From the NCBI RefSeq assembly GCF_030373225.1, contig NZ_JAUCZG010000003.1, positions 124,001 to 188,000 on the forward strand: a stretch of DNA of 64,000 nucleotides. Direction: 5' to 3'. The position numbers were made by a program, and so were the translations under genes. The notes under the pieces were generated by a model. The model was not told the origin of the DNA. It saw only the letters and a list, made by a program, of their open reading frames with translations, and searched no databases. This document shows, piece by piece, positions 28,954-38,160 of this stretch; the first letter of the stretch is position 1, and every line of letters begins with the position of its first letter. This DNA is from Hydrogenophaga sp. (lineage in GTDB: Bacteria > Pseudomonadota > Gammaproteobacteria > Burkholderiales > Burkholderiaceae_C).

Positions 28954-31900
28954 ATGTGGTTCACCCAGGTCTCGCTGCGCAATCCGGTCTTCGCCACCAT
29001 GGTGATGGTGGCCTTCGTGGTGCTCGGCATCTTCTCGTTCCAGCGCCTGCAGGTCGACCAGTTTCCCAACATCGACTTTCCGGTGGTGGTCGTCACCACC
29101 GCCTACCCGGGTGCTTCGCCCGAGATCGTTGAATCCGAGGTCACCCGCAAGGTGGAAGAAGCGGTCAACGCCGTGGCCGGCGTCAACACCCTGACCTCGC
29201 GCAGCTACGAAGGCTCCTCGATCGTCATCATCGAATTCCAGCTCACAGTGGACGGGCGCAAGGCGGCTGAAGACGTGCGCGAGAAGATGGGCATCCTGCG
29301 ACCGGTGCTGCGCGACGAGGTGGAGGAGCCGCGCGTGCTGCGCTTCGACCCGGCGGCGCGCTCGATCTGGTCGGTCGCCGTCATTCCGGTGGCCGTGAAC
29401 GGCCAGGCCCCCAGCGCGGTGGAGCTCACCACCTGGGCCGAACAAACGTTCAAGAAGCGGCTGGAGAACGTGCGCGGCGTGGGCTCGGTCACGCTGGTGG
29501 GCGGCACCAAGCGCGCCATCAACATCGAGCTCGACCCCTCGGCGATGGAAGCACTCGGTGTGACCACCGAGCAGGTCACCAGCGCCGTGCGCAACGAAAA
29601 CCAGGACCTGCCGGTGGGCACGCTCAAGACCGGCGAGAGCGAACGTGTGGTGCAGGTGCTCTCGCGCCTGCAGAACCCGCAGGACTTCGGCGACATCATC
29701 GTCGCGCGCCGCGCCGGCCAGGCGGTGCGCCTGTCGCAGGTGGCCACGGTGAACGACGGCACCGAAGAAGTGCAGAGCCTGGCGCTCTACAACGGCCAGC
29801 GCACGCTGCTGCTGCAGGTGCAGAAGGCGCAGGACGAAAACACCATCGCCGTGACCGATGGCCTGAAGGCGGCCGTGGAGACGCTGCGCGCCGAGCTCCC
29901 GCCCGGCGTACGGCTCGAGCAGATCGCCGACGGATCGCGGCCGATCCGGGTGTCGGTGGACAACGTGCGCCGCACGCTGATCGAAGGCGCACTGCTCACC
30001 GTGCTGATCGTGTTCCTGTTCCTGAACTCCTGGCGCTCCACCGTCATCACCGGCCTCACGCTGCCGATCGCGCTGATCGGCACCTTCTTCTTCATGAACC
30101 TGTTCGGCTTCACCATCAACATGATCACGCTGATGGCGCTCACGCTCTCGGTGGGTCTGCTGATCGACGACGCCATCGTGGTGCGCGAGAACATCGTGCG
30201 CCACGTGCAGATGGGCAAGACGCCGTACAACGCAGCCATGGAGGGCACGCAGGAGATCGGCCTGGCCGTGCTGGCCACCACGCTGTCCATCGTCGCGGTG
30301 TTCCTGCCCATCGGCTTCATGGGCGGCATCATCGGCAAGTTCTTCCACGAGTTCGGCATCACCATGGTGGCCGCGGTGCTCATCTCGATGTTCGTGAGCT
30401 TCACGCTCGACCCGATGCTGTCGTCGGTGTGGCACGACCCCGAGATTGAAAAACACGGCAAGGGCGGTGCCCCGCGCACCCTGTATGACAAGACCATCGG
30501 TCGCGTCACCGGCTGGTTCGACCGTTTCCAGGACGACCTGGCCGACACCTACCAGACCACGCTGCGCTGGTCGCTCAAACACAAGCTGGCCACGCTCGGT
30601 GTGGCGCTGGCCACCTTTGTGGGCAGCCTGTTCGTGCTGCCGCTGCTGGGCACCGAGTTCGTGCCCAAGGCCGACTTCTCGGAAACCTCGCTGAGCTTTC
30701 ACACACCGGTGGGCTCCTCGCTGCAGGCCACCGAAGCCAAGACGCGCGAGGTCGAAGGCATCCTGCGCCAGTTCCCGCAAGTGCAGTACACCCTGTCCAC
30801 CCTCAACACCGGCAACGCCCAGGGCACCATGTACGCCAGCGTCTATGTGCGCCTGGTCGACCGAAAGGACCGCACGCTGAGCGCCGACGCGATGTCGGCC
30901 CAGCTGCGCGAGCGCCTGCGCAGCGTGCCCGGCATCACCGTCACCCACGTGGGCCTGCTCGACGCGGTGGGCGGCAACAAGCAGGTGGAGTTTTCCCTGC
31001 AAGGCGACGACCTGGCCGAGCTGGAGCGCCTGAGCGCTGCGGTGATGGAACGCATCCGGCCCATCGTCGGCCTGGTGGATCTGGACGCCAGCGTGAAGCC
31101 CAACAAGCCCACGGTGGACGTGAAGATGCGCCGCGAGCTGGCGTCGGACGCCGGCATGAACGTGGCTGCGGTCGGCGCCGCGCTGCGCACGCTGGTGGCC
31201 GGCACCACGGTCGGGAACTGGCGCGCGCAGAACGGCGAGAGCTACGACGTGAACGTGCAACTGGCCGCCAGCGGTCGCGAGCGCGCCAGCGACCTGGAGC
31301 AGTTGCCGTTCATGGTGGGCACCGCCGCAGACGGCACCGCGCGCGTGGTGCGCCTGGGCCAGGTGGCCGAGGTGGTGGCGAGCACCGGCCCGAACCAGAT
31401 CAACCGACGCAACCTCAACCGGGAGGTCTCGATCAACGCCAACGTGTTCGGCCGCTCGGCCGGCGAGGTGTCGGCCGAGATCCGGCAGGTGCTCGACAGC
31501 ACCCCGTTCCCGCCCGGCTACCGCTACGAGTTCGGCGGCTCCACCAAAAACATGCAGGAGTCCTTCGGCTACGCCCTCTCGGCGCTGGCCCTGGCCATCA
31601 TCTTCATCTACATGATCCTGGCCAGCCAGTTCCAGAGTTTCCTGCAGCCGCTGGCGCTCATGACGGCACTGCCACTCACGCTGATCGGGGTGGCGCTGGC
31701 GCTGCTCATGTTCGGCTCCACCATGAGCATGTTCTCGGTCATCGGCATCGTGCTGCTCATGGGCCTGGTGACCAAGAACGCCATCCTGCTGGTCGACTTC
31801 GCGATCCGGGCCCGCAACGGTCTGGCCGGCGAGGCACCGATGGACCGCGAGTCGGCCCTGCTGATGGCGGCCCGTGTGCGGCTGCGCCCCATCCTCATGA

Positions 31901-32133
31901 CCACGCTGGCCATGGTCTTCGGCATGGTGCCGCTGGCGTTCGCGCTCACCGAAGGCTCCGAGCAGCGTGCGCCCATGGGCCAGGCCGTGATCGGCGGGGT
32001 CATCACCTCCTCGCTGCTGACCCTGGTGGTGGTGCCGGTGATGTACTGCTACATGGACGATCTGGCGCAGTGGTTCCGGCGCAAGCTCGGCATGGGCACG
32101 GCAGCGGCAGAGCCCGCGGTGTCCGCTCCGTAA
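28954..32133 (+). CDS. RND efflux transporter permease (HAE-1 type)
   Basis: Inner-membrane pump of 1059 residues, the usual size for AcrB/MdtB-like proteins. It has TM1 at the N-terminus (NPVFATMVMVAFVVLGIFSF), a first large periplasmic loop, six TMs, a second loop and the last six TMs. The proton-relay pair is seen in VGLLIDDAIVVREN of TM4. The second half repeats the pattern with GIVLLMGLVTKNAILLVDF. It exports hydrophobic compounds, drugs or solvents; the spectrum cannot be predicted. The sequence is closer to the MdtB/MexW-like subgroup than to AcrB by my reading. Confidence 0.94.
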   Translation: MWFTQVSLRNPVFATMVMVAFVVLGIFSFQRLQVDQFPNIDFPVVVVTTAYPGASPEIVESEVTRKVEEAVNAVAGVNTLTSRSYEGSSIVIIEFQLTVDGRKAAEDVREKMGILRPVLRDEVEEPRVLRFDPAARSIWSVAVIPVAVNGQAPSAVELTTWAEQTFKKRLENVRGVGSVTLVGGTKRAINIELDPSAMEALGVTTEQVTSAVRNENQDLPVGTLKTGESERVVQVLSRLQNPQDFGDIIVARRAGQAVRLSQVATVNDGTEEVQSLALYNGQRTLLLQVQKAQDENTIAVTDGLKAAVETLRAELPPGVRLEQIADGSRPIRVSVDNVRRTLIEGALLTVLIVFLFLNSWRSTVITGLTLPIALIGTFFFMNLFGFTINMITLMALTLSVGLLIDDAIVVRENIVRHVQMGKTPYNAAMEGTQEIGLAVLATTLSIVAVFLPIGFMGGIIGKFFHEFGITMVAAVLISMFVSFTLDPMLSSVWHDPEIEKHGKGGAPRTLYDKTIGRVTGWFDRFQDDLADTYQTTLRWSLKHKLATLGVALATFVGSLFVLPLLGTEFVPKADFSETSLSFHTPVGSSLQATEAKTREVEGILRQFPQVQYTLSTLNTGNAQGTMYASVYVRLVDRKDRTLSADAMSAQLRERLRSVPGITVTHVGLLDAVGGNKQVEFSLQGDDLAELERLSAAVMERIRPIVGLVDLDASVKPNKPTVDVKMRRELASDAGMNVAAVGAALRTLVAGTTVGNWRAQNGESYDVNVQLAASGRERASDLEQLPFMVGTAADGTARVVRLGQVAEVVASTGPNQINRRNLNREVSINANVFGRSAGEVSAEIRQVLDSTPFPPGYRYEFGGSTKNMQESFGYALSALALAIIFIYMILASQFQSFLQPLALMTALPLTLIGVALALLMFGSTMSMFSVIGIVLLMGLVTKNAILLVDFAIRARNGLAGEAPMDRESALLMAARVRLRPILMTTLAMVFGMVPLAFALTEGSEQRAPMGQAVIGGVITSSLLTLVVVPVMYCYMDDLAQWFRRKLGMGTAAAEPAVSAP

Positions 32134-32184
32134 AATCCAGCCATCTGCTTCATCTCCCAGACGTCCCTCCCAGGAGCACCTTCC

Positions 32185-32892
32185 ATGACGACCACAACCG
32201 ATACCGCCATCCAGAACGGCTTTGACCACGCCCGCTTCAACATGATCGAGCAGCAGATCCGCCCCTGGGAAGTGCTGTCCCCGCAGGTGCTGGACCTGCT
32301 CTCGCGCATCCGCCGCGAGGACTTCGTCCCGGCCGCGCACCGCTCGCTCGCCTTCGCCGACATGGAACTGCCGCTGACCCATCCCGCGGTCGAGGGCCAG
32401 TGCATGCTCGCGCCCAAGGTGGAGGCCCGCCTGCTGCAGGACCTGGACCTCAGGCCCTCCGACAAGGTGCTGGAAATCGGCAGCGGCAGTGGCTACATGG
32501 CCGCCTTGCTGGCCAGCCTCTCGCGCAGCGTGGTGTCCGTCGAGATCGACCCGGTGCTGGCCGCCACCGCCCGTGACAACCTGCGCAACGCCGGCATCGG
32601 CAACGCCGAGGTCAGGCATGCCGACGCTGCTGCGCAGGACTTTGCCGCCTGCAGCGTGAACGGCCCGTTCGACGCCATCCTGCTCAGCGGCTCGGTGGCC
32701 GAGCTGCCGCCAGCCTTGCTTGCCCTGCTGGCCCCCGGTGGCCGGCTGGCCGCCATCGTCGGCTTTGAACCCATGATGCGTGCCACCATCGTCACCCGCA
32801 CGGGCGACGCCTCGTTCCAGACCGCGCAGCCCTGGGACACGGTGGCGCCGCGCCTGCTGAATTTTCCGGAGCCGTCCCGGTTCCGCTTTTGA
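32185..32892 (+). CDS. pcm: Protein-L-isoaspartate O-methyltransferase-like protein
   Basis: SAM-dependent methyltransferase of 235 residues. The SAM-binding motif KVLEIGSGSGYMAALLA is clear, followed by an acidic ribose-binding VVSVEID. It belongs to the PIMT family, but the region that normally reads like TISQPYIVA appears as GQCMLAPKVEA, so the substrate may not be isoaspartyl protein. AGGAG precedes the ATG. It opens a pcm-rhodanese-tolC run, 51 bases after the pump gene. Confidence 0.8.
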   Translation: MTTTTDTAIQNGFDHARFNMIEQQIRPWEVLSPQVLDLLSRIRREDFVPAAHRSLAFADMELPLTHPAVEGQCMLAPKVEARLLQDLDLRPSDKVLEIGSGSGYMAALLASLSRSVVSVEIDPVLAATARDNLRNAGIGNAEVRHADAAAQDFAACSVNGPFDAILLSGSVAELPPALLALLAPGGRLAAIVGFEPMMRATIVTRTGDASFQTAQPWDTVAPRLLNFPEPSRFRF

Positions 32893-32923
32893 CACCCGCT
32901 GCAGGCACCCGCCAAGGACCCCC

Positions 32924-33274
32924 ATGAAAGCGATTGCACCCGCACAACTCGACGAGTGGCTGGCCCAGGTGGCCGCCGGGGCACCGGCCGGCGGCTTGCC
33001 GGTTGTGCTCGACGTGCGCGAGCCCTGGGAGCTGCAGACCGCCAGCGTCAAGGGTGACAACTTCGAGTTGCGACACATCCCCATGCGCGGCGTGCCGCAG
33101 CGACTCGCCGAGCTCGACCGCGATCTGCCCATCGCCTGCCTGTGCCACCACGGCGTGCGCAGTGCCCAGGTGGCGAACTTCCTGATCCAGCAGGGGTTCA
33201 CACAGGTCGTGAACATCCACGGTGGCATCCACGCCTGGTCGCAGGAACGCGACCCGGGTGTCCCGGTCTACTGA
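32924..33274 (+). CDS. Rhodanese-like domain protein
   Basis: Single-domain sulfurtransferase-like protein of 116 residues. The active-site loop is CLCHHGVRSAQV, with the catalytic cysteine in the C-x5-R/S arrangement; DVREPWE at the start and GGIHAW at the end are also typical. It probably acts in sulfur or redox handling in the cytoplasm. It lies between pcm and tolC, an order conserved in related bacteria as I recall. Confidence 0.9.
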   Translation: MKAIAPAQLDEWLAQVAAGAPAGGLPVVLDVREPWELQTASVKGDNFELRHIPMRGVPQRLAELDRDLPIACLCHHGVRSAQVANFLIQQGFTQVVNIHGGIHAWSQERDPGVPVY

Positions 33275-33326
33275 CGCCACACCACACTCCCTGCATCCCA
33301 TTGGCCCAGACGCCCAAAGGAATTTC

Positions 33327-34685
33327 ATGAACGCCCCGCAAGCAACCCACCTCTCGCCGGCCCGATCCCATGCGCTGGGCCGACTGGCCGTGGCCGCCTG
33401 GCTGGCCCTGGGCGTGACCTCGGGCGCCAACGCCCAGAACCTGGTCGAGCTCTACGAAGCGGCGCGCCTCTACGACGCGACCTTCCTGTCGGCGCGTTCC
33501 CAATACGAGGCCAATCTCTTTCGCGCCGACCAGGCCAGGGCCGGCCTGCTGCCCGAGGTCGGCCTGGGGGCCGCTGCCAGCTGGGCGCGCCGCGACATCA
33601 ACAACGGGCCGGGCAGCACCAGCAACAGCCAGAGCGCCACGCTCGCGGCCAGCCAGCCGCTGTACCGCCCGGCCAACAGGATCGCCAACGACCAGGCCCT
33701 GCTGTCGGTGGACGTCGCCAAGGCTGCGCTCACGCTGGCCGAACAAGACCTGATCGTGCGCACCACGCAGGCCTATTTCGACGTGCTGGCCGCCACCGAC
33801 ACGCTCGCTTTTGTGCGGGCCCAGAAAACCGCCGTGGGTGAACAGCTGGCTGCTGCCAAACGCAACTTCGAGGTCGGCACGACCACCGTGACCGACTCGC
33901 GCGAAGCACAGGCCGGTTTCGACCTCGTCGTGGCACAGGAAATCGCCGCCGAAAACGACCTGCGGGTGAAGCAGCTCGCGCTGAACCAGCTGGTGGGCAT
34001 GGCCTCGGTGGTTCCCAAGCCCCTGGCCGCACCGGTCGTGCTGCCGCCGCTGCTGCCGGCCGACCCACAGGCGTGGGTGGCACTCAACGACGAGACGCAC
34101 CCGACCATCCTGCAGGCCACGCGCGGGCTGGAAATCGCCGAGTTCGAGACCCGCAAGGCCGAAGCGGGCCACAAGCCCACGCTGGATCTGGTGGCGCAGT
34201 ACCAGGTGGCCCGCGCGCCCTCCACCACCACCCTGACGCAGAACACTGTGCGCAGCAACAACGCCAGTGTCGGCGTGCAGTTCAACATGCCGCTGTTCGC
34301 CGGTTACGCCATCCAGAACCGGGTGATGGAAACCCTGTCGCTGCAGGACAAGGCCCGCACCGACCTCGAAGCGGCCCGGCGCGGTGTCGACCTGGCCACG
34401 CGCAGCGCGTTCCTCGGCGTGCTGTCGGGCCAGGGCCAGGTGAAGGCACTGGAAGCCGCAGAAGCCTCCAGCCAGAGCGCGCTGGACGCCAACCGCCTGG
34501 GCTACCAGGTGGGCGTGCGCATCAACATCGACGTGCTCAACGCACAAAGCCAGCTGTTCCAGACCAAACGCGACCTGGCCCAGGCACGCTACAACGTGTT
34601 GCTCGGCGGCCTGCGCCTGAAGCAGGCCAGCGGCAAACTCGTGCCGGAAGACCTGCTGCCGATCAATTCGCTGCTGGCGAAATAA
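33327..34685 (+). CDS. tolC: TolC family outer membrane efflux protein
   Basis: Outer-membrane channel of 452 residues. A signal peptide ends near residue 35 (WLALGVTSGANAQ), and the mature protein starts NLVELYEAARLYDATF, as in E. coli TolC. Two internally similar halves with long coiled helices and a conserved RIQYQVGVRINIDVLN-like second repeat (here LGYQVGVRINIDVLNAQS) are seen. The ATG at 33327 has AAGG seven bases upstream; the frame from 33222 overlaps rhodanese. It would serve the RND pump upstream and possibly other exporters. It converges tail to tail with the glycan genes, four bases apart, with no terminator visible. Confidence 0.94.
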   Translation: MNAPQATHLSPARSHALGRLAVAAWLALGVTSGANAQNLVELYEAARLYDATFLSARSQYEANLFRADQARAGLLPEVGLGAAASWARRDINNGPGSTSNSQSATLAASQPLYRPANRIANDQALLSVDVAKAALTLAEQDLIVRTTQAYFDVLAATDTLAFVRAQKTAVGEQLAAAKRNFEVGTTTVTDSREAQAGFDLVVAQEIAAENDLRVKQLALNQLVGMASVVPKPLAAPVVLPPLLPADPQAWVALNDETHPTILQATRGLEIAEFETRKAEAGHKPTLDLVAQYQVARAPSTTTLTQNTVRSNNASVGVQFNMPLFAGYAIQNRVMETLSLQDKARTDLEAARRGVDLATRSAFLGVLSGQGQVKALEAAEASSQSALDANRLGYQVGVRINIDVLNAQSQLFQTKRDLAQARYNVLLGGLRLKQASGKLVPEDLLPINSLLAK

Positions 34686-34689
34686 GGCG

Positions 34690-35781
34690 TCAGCGCACGC
34701 TGGCCGCGATCTCGGCCAGCACCGCTGGTTCGGGCGCGGGCAGGTCGCCGGCCTGCACGGCTCGCAGGTACTGGCGGCGCATCCGCACCTGCAGCTCTCC
34801 CCGGTTCTTTTTCAGCAGGGGAATGCCCAGCAAACGGATGCTGGCAAAGCAGAACGACGAATGGAAGTTGCGCTTGTTCACCACCGCTCGAATGTGGGCG
34901 ATGGCCTGGGCACGCCACGCCTGCGACCCGCCCTCGGCCTGCAGCAGGGCCTCGCCCTGCGACGCCAGGTCGGGGTCGGTGTAGGCGCCGTAGGTCAGCG
35001 TCTGGCGCAGGAAGTCTGCAGGCTGCTGCTCGACCGCCGCCATGAAGCGGTCCCGGGAGTACAAGCCCTCGCTGGACACACCGGCGGCAAACAGCGCGCG
35101 GGAAAAACCGCGTTCGCCACGTCGCACCGTGAGGTATTTGTTGCTGGTGGAGACGTAGTTGTTCCAGTAATTGATGAACACCTCCGAGGTCAGCACCGGC
35201 CGCTTGATCAGGAAAAAATACGACAGAAAGATGCCGGCGTGCTCGGTGTCCGACCCGGGCAGATCGACATGCCTGAGCGCACCGAGAAAGTCAGCCCGTG
35301 ACGACTCCATCGTGCCCAGCATCGTCTCGTTGTGGTCGAGCGGAAACCACACGCTGTCGTTCAACACGATGAGGCACTCGGGCGACACCGACCAGTGCCA
35401 GAGCAAACGGATGCCGTCGCGGTATCCCCCGAAGTCGTAACCGAAATTCGGGCGTTCGACGAAACGCCAGACCCAGCGGCCCACGGTCTGTTCATCGACG
35501 GCGGAAAGGGGCGAGTTGGCCACCAGCACCACCGAATAGCCACGTTCGCTGAGATGGCGGCAGGTGGCCACCGCCGAAGCCGACAGGCCACGCGGCTGGT
35601 ACACGAGGAAGATGGCGACCTTGCTGCGCAGCGGCGCCACGCCGTTGACGACACGAAAGTCGCCGGGAAACCGGCTGTCGAGTCGCCGCTGCCGGGCGGG
35701 GCCGATCAGTCGCTCGGGAATCGCCTGCAGCTGCTGTCGCGCGGTCTCGAGCTCGCGCCGGATCTTCCAGCCCGGGATCAT
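34690..35781 (-). CDS. Rhamnan synthesis F (RgpF)-like glycan protein
   Basis: Protein of 363 residues with RgpF-type motifs: VAIFLVYQPRG, NFGYDFGGYRDGI and VLNDSVWFPL. RgpF-domain proteins take part in rhamnose-containing or other O-polysaccharide assembly and are probably glycosyltransferases. The ATG at 35781 overlaps the end of the preceding ligase gene by four bases (ATGA). It is the last gene of the minus-strand glycan operon that starts with neuA. Confidence 0.8.
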   Translation of the reverse strand: MIPGWKIRRELETARQQLQAIPERLIGPARQRRLDSRFPGDFRVVNGVAPLRSKVAIFLVYQPRGLSASAVATCRHLSERGYSVVLVANSPLSAVDEQTVGRWVWRFVERPNFGYDFGGYRDGIRLLWHWSVSPECLIVLNDSVWFPLDHNETMLGTMESSRADFLGALRHVDLPGSDTEHAGIFLSYFFLIKRPVLTSEVFINYWNNYVSTSNKYLTVRRGERGFSRALFAAGVSSEGLYSRDRFMAAVEQQPADFLRQTLTYGAYTDPDLASQGEALLQAEGGSQAWRAQAIAHIRAVVNKRNFHSSFCFASIRLLGIPLLKKNRGELQVRMRRQYLRAVQAGDLPAPEPAVLAEIAASVR

Positions 35782-37046
35782 GCGGCGGGCTCCGGCACCA
35801 AGGGTTGATGGCCGGGCAGACCGGGTGGGCGCCATCCGGCCATGAGCAAGGGCAGCACCGAGGCGAACAGGTGGCGCTCGGTCGTCACCCAGAAGGGCCC
35901 GTTGATGAAGCTGTCCACGAACAGGATGGCCAGAAACGCCACCAGCAGGTTGCGGTAGCGTGGACCCAGCTTGAAGGCGGCCGCCAGCGCCCGCTGCATG
36001 AGCATCACGTAGAACACGAGTCCGAACACGCCGAATTCGACCGCCAGAAAAAGAAACTGGTTGTGCGGATGGAAACACGAGACCGAACACACACCCGGAT
36101 CGGTGTAGATGAGTTCGCTCAGCACCCGGTAGCTCGCGGTGCCATGGCCCCACAGAGGGCTGAGCAGAAACATCTCCATCGCGTTTTTCCACATCTCCAG
36201 ACGAAAGCCGGTGGAGGTGGTGAGCACGCCGGCCTCGGTGTATTGCGCAAGGTCGGTCAGTACCTCGGCGACCCGCTCACGCAGCAGGGGCGACGACAGG
36301 AACAGAACCCCCATCGCGAGCACGACCAGCGCCAGCACGCGCACGCGCCATCGCGCCGGTGGCGCCACCCACGCCAGGGCACAGAACATCGCCAGCAACA
36401 CCACCTGCCCCGTGCGACCCTGCAGCAGGTGCGTGATGCTGAAGACGGTGAGGGCCGCCACCAGTGCCCATGCCCAACGCAGCGAAGGCCTGCGGGCATC
36501 CAGAGCGATCACCACCGCCAGCGCGGTGAAGAACGACATCGCCAGGCCCTGCGCGATGTAGTCGTTGAACACGTGGTGGCTGACCCCGAAGCCCTGGTTG
36601 TTGCTGTCGGACCAGGGAACGGTGAACCAGATGTTGGCGTAGGTGCTGGCGACCGTGATCACCGACCCCGCCACAAACGCCAGCAAGCCGCGACGTTGCC
36701 AGCGTGGATCATGGAACAGGGTCAGCAGCATGAGCATCAGCGGCAGCTTGCTGTAGACGTACAGGTGGTGCCCCAGGTAGGCCCGGGGGGCATCGGTGTA
36801 GGTGATGCCGATCAGCACCAGGGCCGACAGCAGCACCGCCGGCAGCGTGATCGGATTGCGACGGATCACGTCGAACTTCCAGCGCCAGCGTCCGGACAGG
36901 AACCAGCCGATCAGGACCAGCAGGATGCCGATGTTGACCAGCGCAATCGAGGTGGGAACGCCGAGCAGCAGGGCCACGGCACCGCCCTTGGCGGTGTTGT
37001 CCATGGCGGACTCGAAACGCGCGCGCGCGACCTGCAGGTCAATCAC
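35778..37046 (-). CDS. O-antigen ligase / polymerase family membrane protein (Wzy/WaaL)
   Basis: Polytopic protein of about 422 residues with ten or more membrane segments. The Wzy_C-type periplasmic loop lies between residues about 235 and 330 and carries LWGHGTASYR and FHPHNQFLFLAVEFGVFGL, where the HNQFL motif is typical of O-antigen ligases. The start is unsure: a GTG at 37046 overlaps the neuC stop and has AGAAGG upstream; an ATG at 37004 (MDNTAKGG) would give 408 residues. Ligase and polymerase cannot be separated by sequence alone. No Wzx flippase is in the window. Confidence 0.82.
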   Translation of the reverse strand: MIDLQVARARFESAMDNTAKGGAVALLLGVPTSIALVNIGILLVLIGWFLSGRWRWKFDVIRRNPITLPAVLLSALVLIGITYTDAPRAYLGHHLYVYSKLPLMLMLLTLFHDPRWQRRGLLAFVAGSVITVASTYANIWFTVPWSDSNNQGFGVSHHVFNDYIAQGLAMSFFTALAVVIALDARRPSLRWAWALVAALTVFSITHLLQGRTGQVVLLAMFCALAWVAPPARWRVRVLALVVLAMGVLFLSSPLLRERVAEVLTDLAQYTEAGVLTTSTGFRLEMWKNAMEMFLLSPLWGHGTASYRVLSELIYTDPGVCSVSCFHPHNQFLFLAVEFGVFGLVFYVMLMQRALAAAFKLGPRYRNLLVAFLAILFVDSFINGPFWVTTERHLFASVLPLLMAGWRPPGLPGHQPLVPEPAA

Positions 37047-38160
37047 CGGCAAAGGCCTTCTGCAGCGGCTTGAGCCAGAAGTCGGGCCGGTTGAGCACCT
37101 CCACGAAGCCGGCGGCGGCATGCCCCGCCCCGAACAGGGTGTCCGCCTGGAAGCGCTGGCCCCAGCGCTCGCCGAGGAAAGCATCGATCAGCTCGCGGTC
37201 CATCGCCGAGCAGGAGGTGATGGATGCCCCGCTGGCCCGCCGGTGCTGGCGCGTGCCCACGTCCAGGCTCGGCACGCCGAGAAACGGCGCTTCGCGCACG
37301 CCTGCGCTGCTGTTGCCCACCATCGCCGAGGCGTTCTTCATGAGCTCGGAAAAATAGTTGAAGCGCATCGACGGAATCTGCCGAAAACGATCCGCCGGCA
37401 GACGCTCCAGCACCGCGAAGATGTCTTCGGTACCGGGGTCGTTGTTGGGGGCGATGACCACAAAATGGCGGCCGCTGGCTTGTAGCCGGTCGAACAGGGC
37501 TTGCGCCTGCGCGCCGATGGTCCCGGCCTCCGAGGTGACCGGATGGAAGATCGCGATGCCGTAGTCGTCGAACGGGATGGCGTAGCGCTCCTTCACCTGC
37601 GCCAGCGTCACACCCGACGGCCTGGCGTGGGTGTCGAGTTCGGGTGAGCCGATGTTGTAGACGCTCTCGGGCGATTCACCGAGCGCCAGCACACGCTGTT
37701 TCGCCCCCTCGGAGCTCACGAAGTGCGCGGCGCAGAGTTTGGTGTTGCAGTGGCGGATGCTCTCGTCGATGGTGCCCGAGACCTCGCCCCCTTCAATGTG
37801 GGCCGAGGGGATGTACTTCATGGCGCAGACGATGGACGCAGCAAGTGCCTCGACACGGTCGCCATGGATCACCACAAGGTCGGGCCGGTGCTCGTGCACG
37901 AAGTCGGAAAAACCCAGGATGGTCTTGGAGAGGATGAAATCCTGCGCGTCGCCTTCGCGCTGGTTCACAAACTCGAAAAAATCGGCGCCGGGGAAACGCT
38001 TGACCTCCAGCCGGGTCTCGCCATAGCGCCGCATCATGTGCATGCCGGTGATGAAGAAGCCCACCGCGAAGCCGGCGTGCTGGGCGGCCAGCGCGAGCGG
38101 TTCGAGCTTGCCGAAATCGGCCCGCGTTCCGGTGACGAAGAGCAGGCGCTGGCGGCTCAT
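37039..38160 (-). CDS. neuC: UDP-N-acetylglucosamine 2-epimerase (hydrolysing)
   Basis: NeuC-type enzyme of 373 residues releasing ManNAc (or an analogue) from a UDP-HexNAc. Motifs include VTGTRADFGKLEPL at the N-terminus, VVIHGDRVEALAAS, HIEGGEVSGTIDES and the late GNSSAGVREAPFLGVP. The hydrolysing subgroup is suggested by TRADFGK and by the neuB neighbour. The ATG shares one base with the neuB stop (TGATG). A LegG-like role toward legionaminic acid is possible if a bacillosamine pathway exists elsewhere. Confidence 0.9.
   Translation of the reverse strand: MSRQRLLFVTGTRADFGKLEPLALAAQHAGFAVGFFITGMHMMRRYGETRLEVKRFPGADFFEFVNQREGDAQDFILSKTILGFSDFVHEHRPDLVVIHGDRVEALAASIVCAMKYIPSAHIEGGEVSGTIDESIRHCNTKLCAAHFVSSEGAKQRVLALGESPESVYNIGSPELDTHARPSGVTLAQVKERYAIPFDDYGIAIFHPVTSEAGTIGAQAQALFDRLQASGRHFVVIAPNNDPGTEDIFAVLERLPADRFRQIPSMRFNYFSELMKNASAMVGNSSAGVREAPFLGVPSLDVGTRQHRRASGASITSCSAMDRELIDAFLGERWGQRFQADTLFGAGHAAAGFVEVLNRPDFWLKPLQKAFAGD

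Noticed and set aside
28585-33228. A 1547-codon open frame on the minus strand, antisense to the RND pump, pcm and rhodanese genes
   Set aside because: Composition is His/Arg/Gln/Ala-rich with no recognisable domain. It is a shadow of high third-position GC in the real plus-strand genes, whose motifs are intact.
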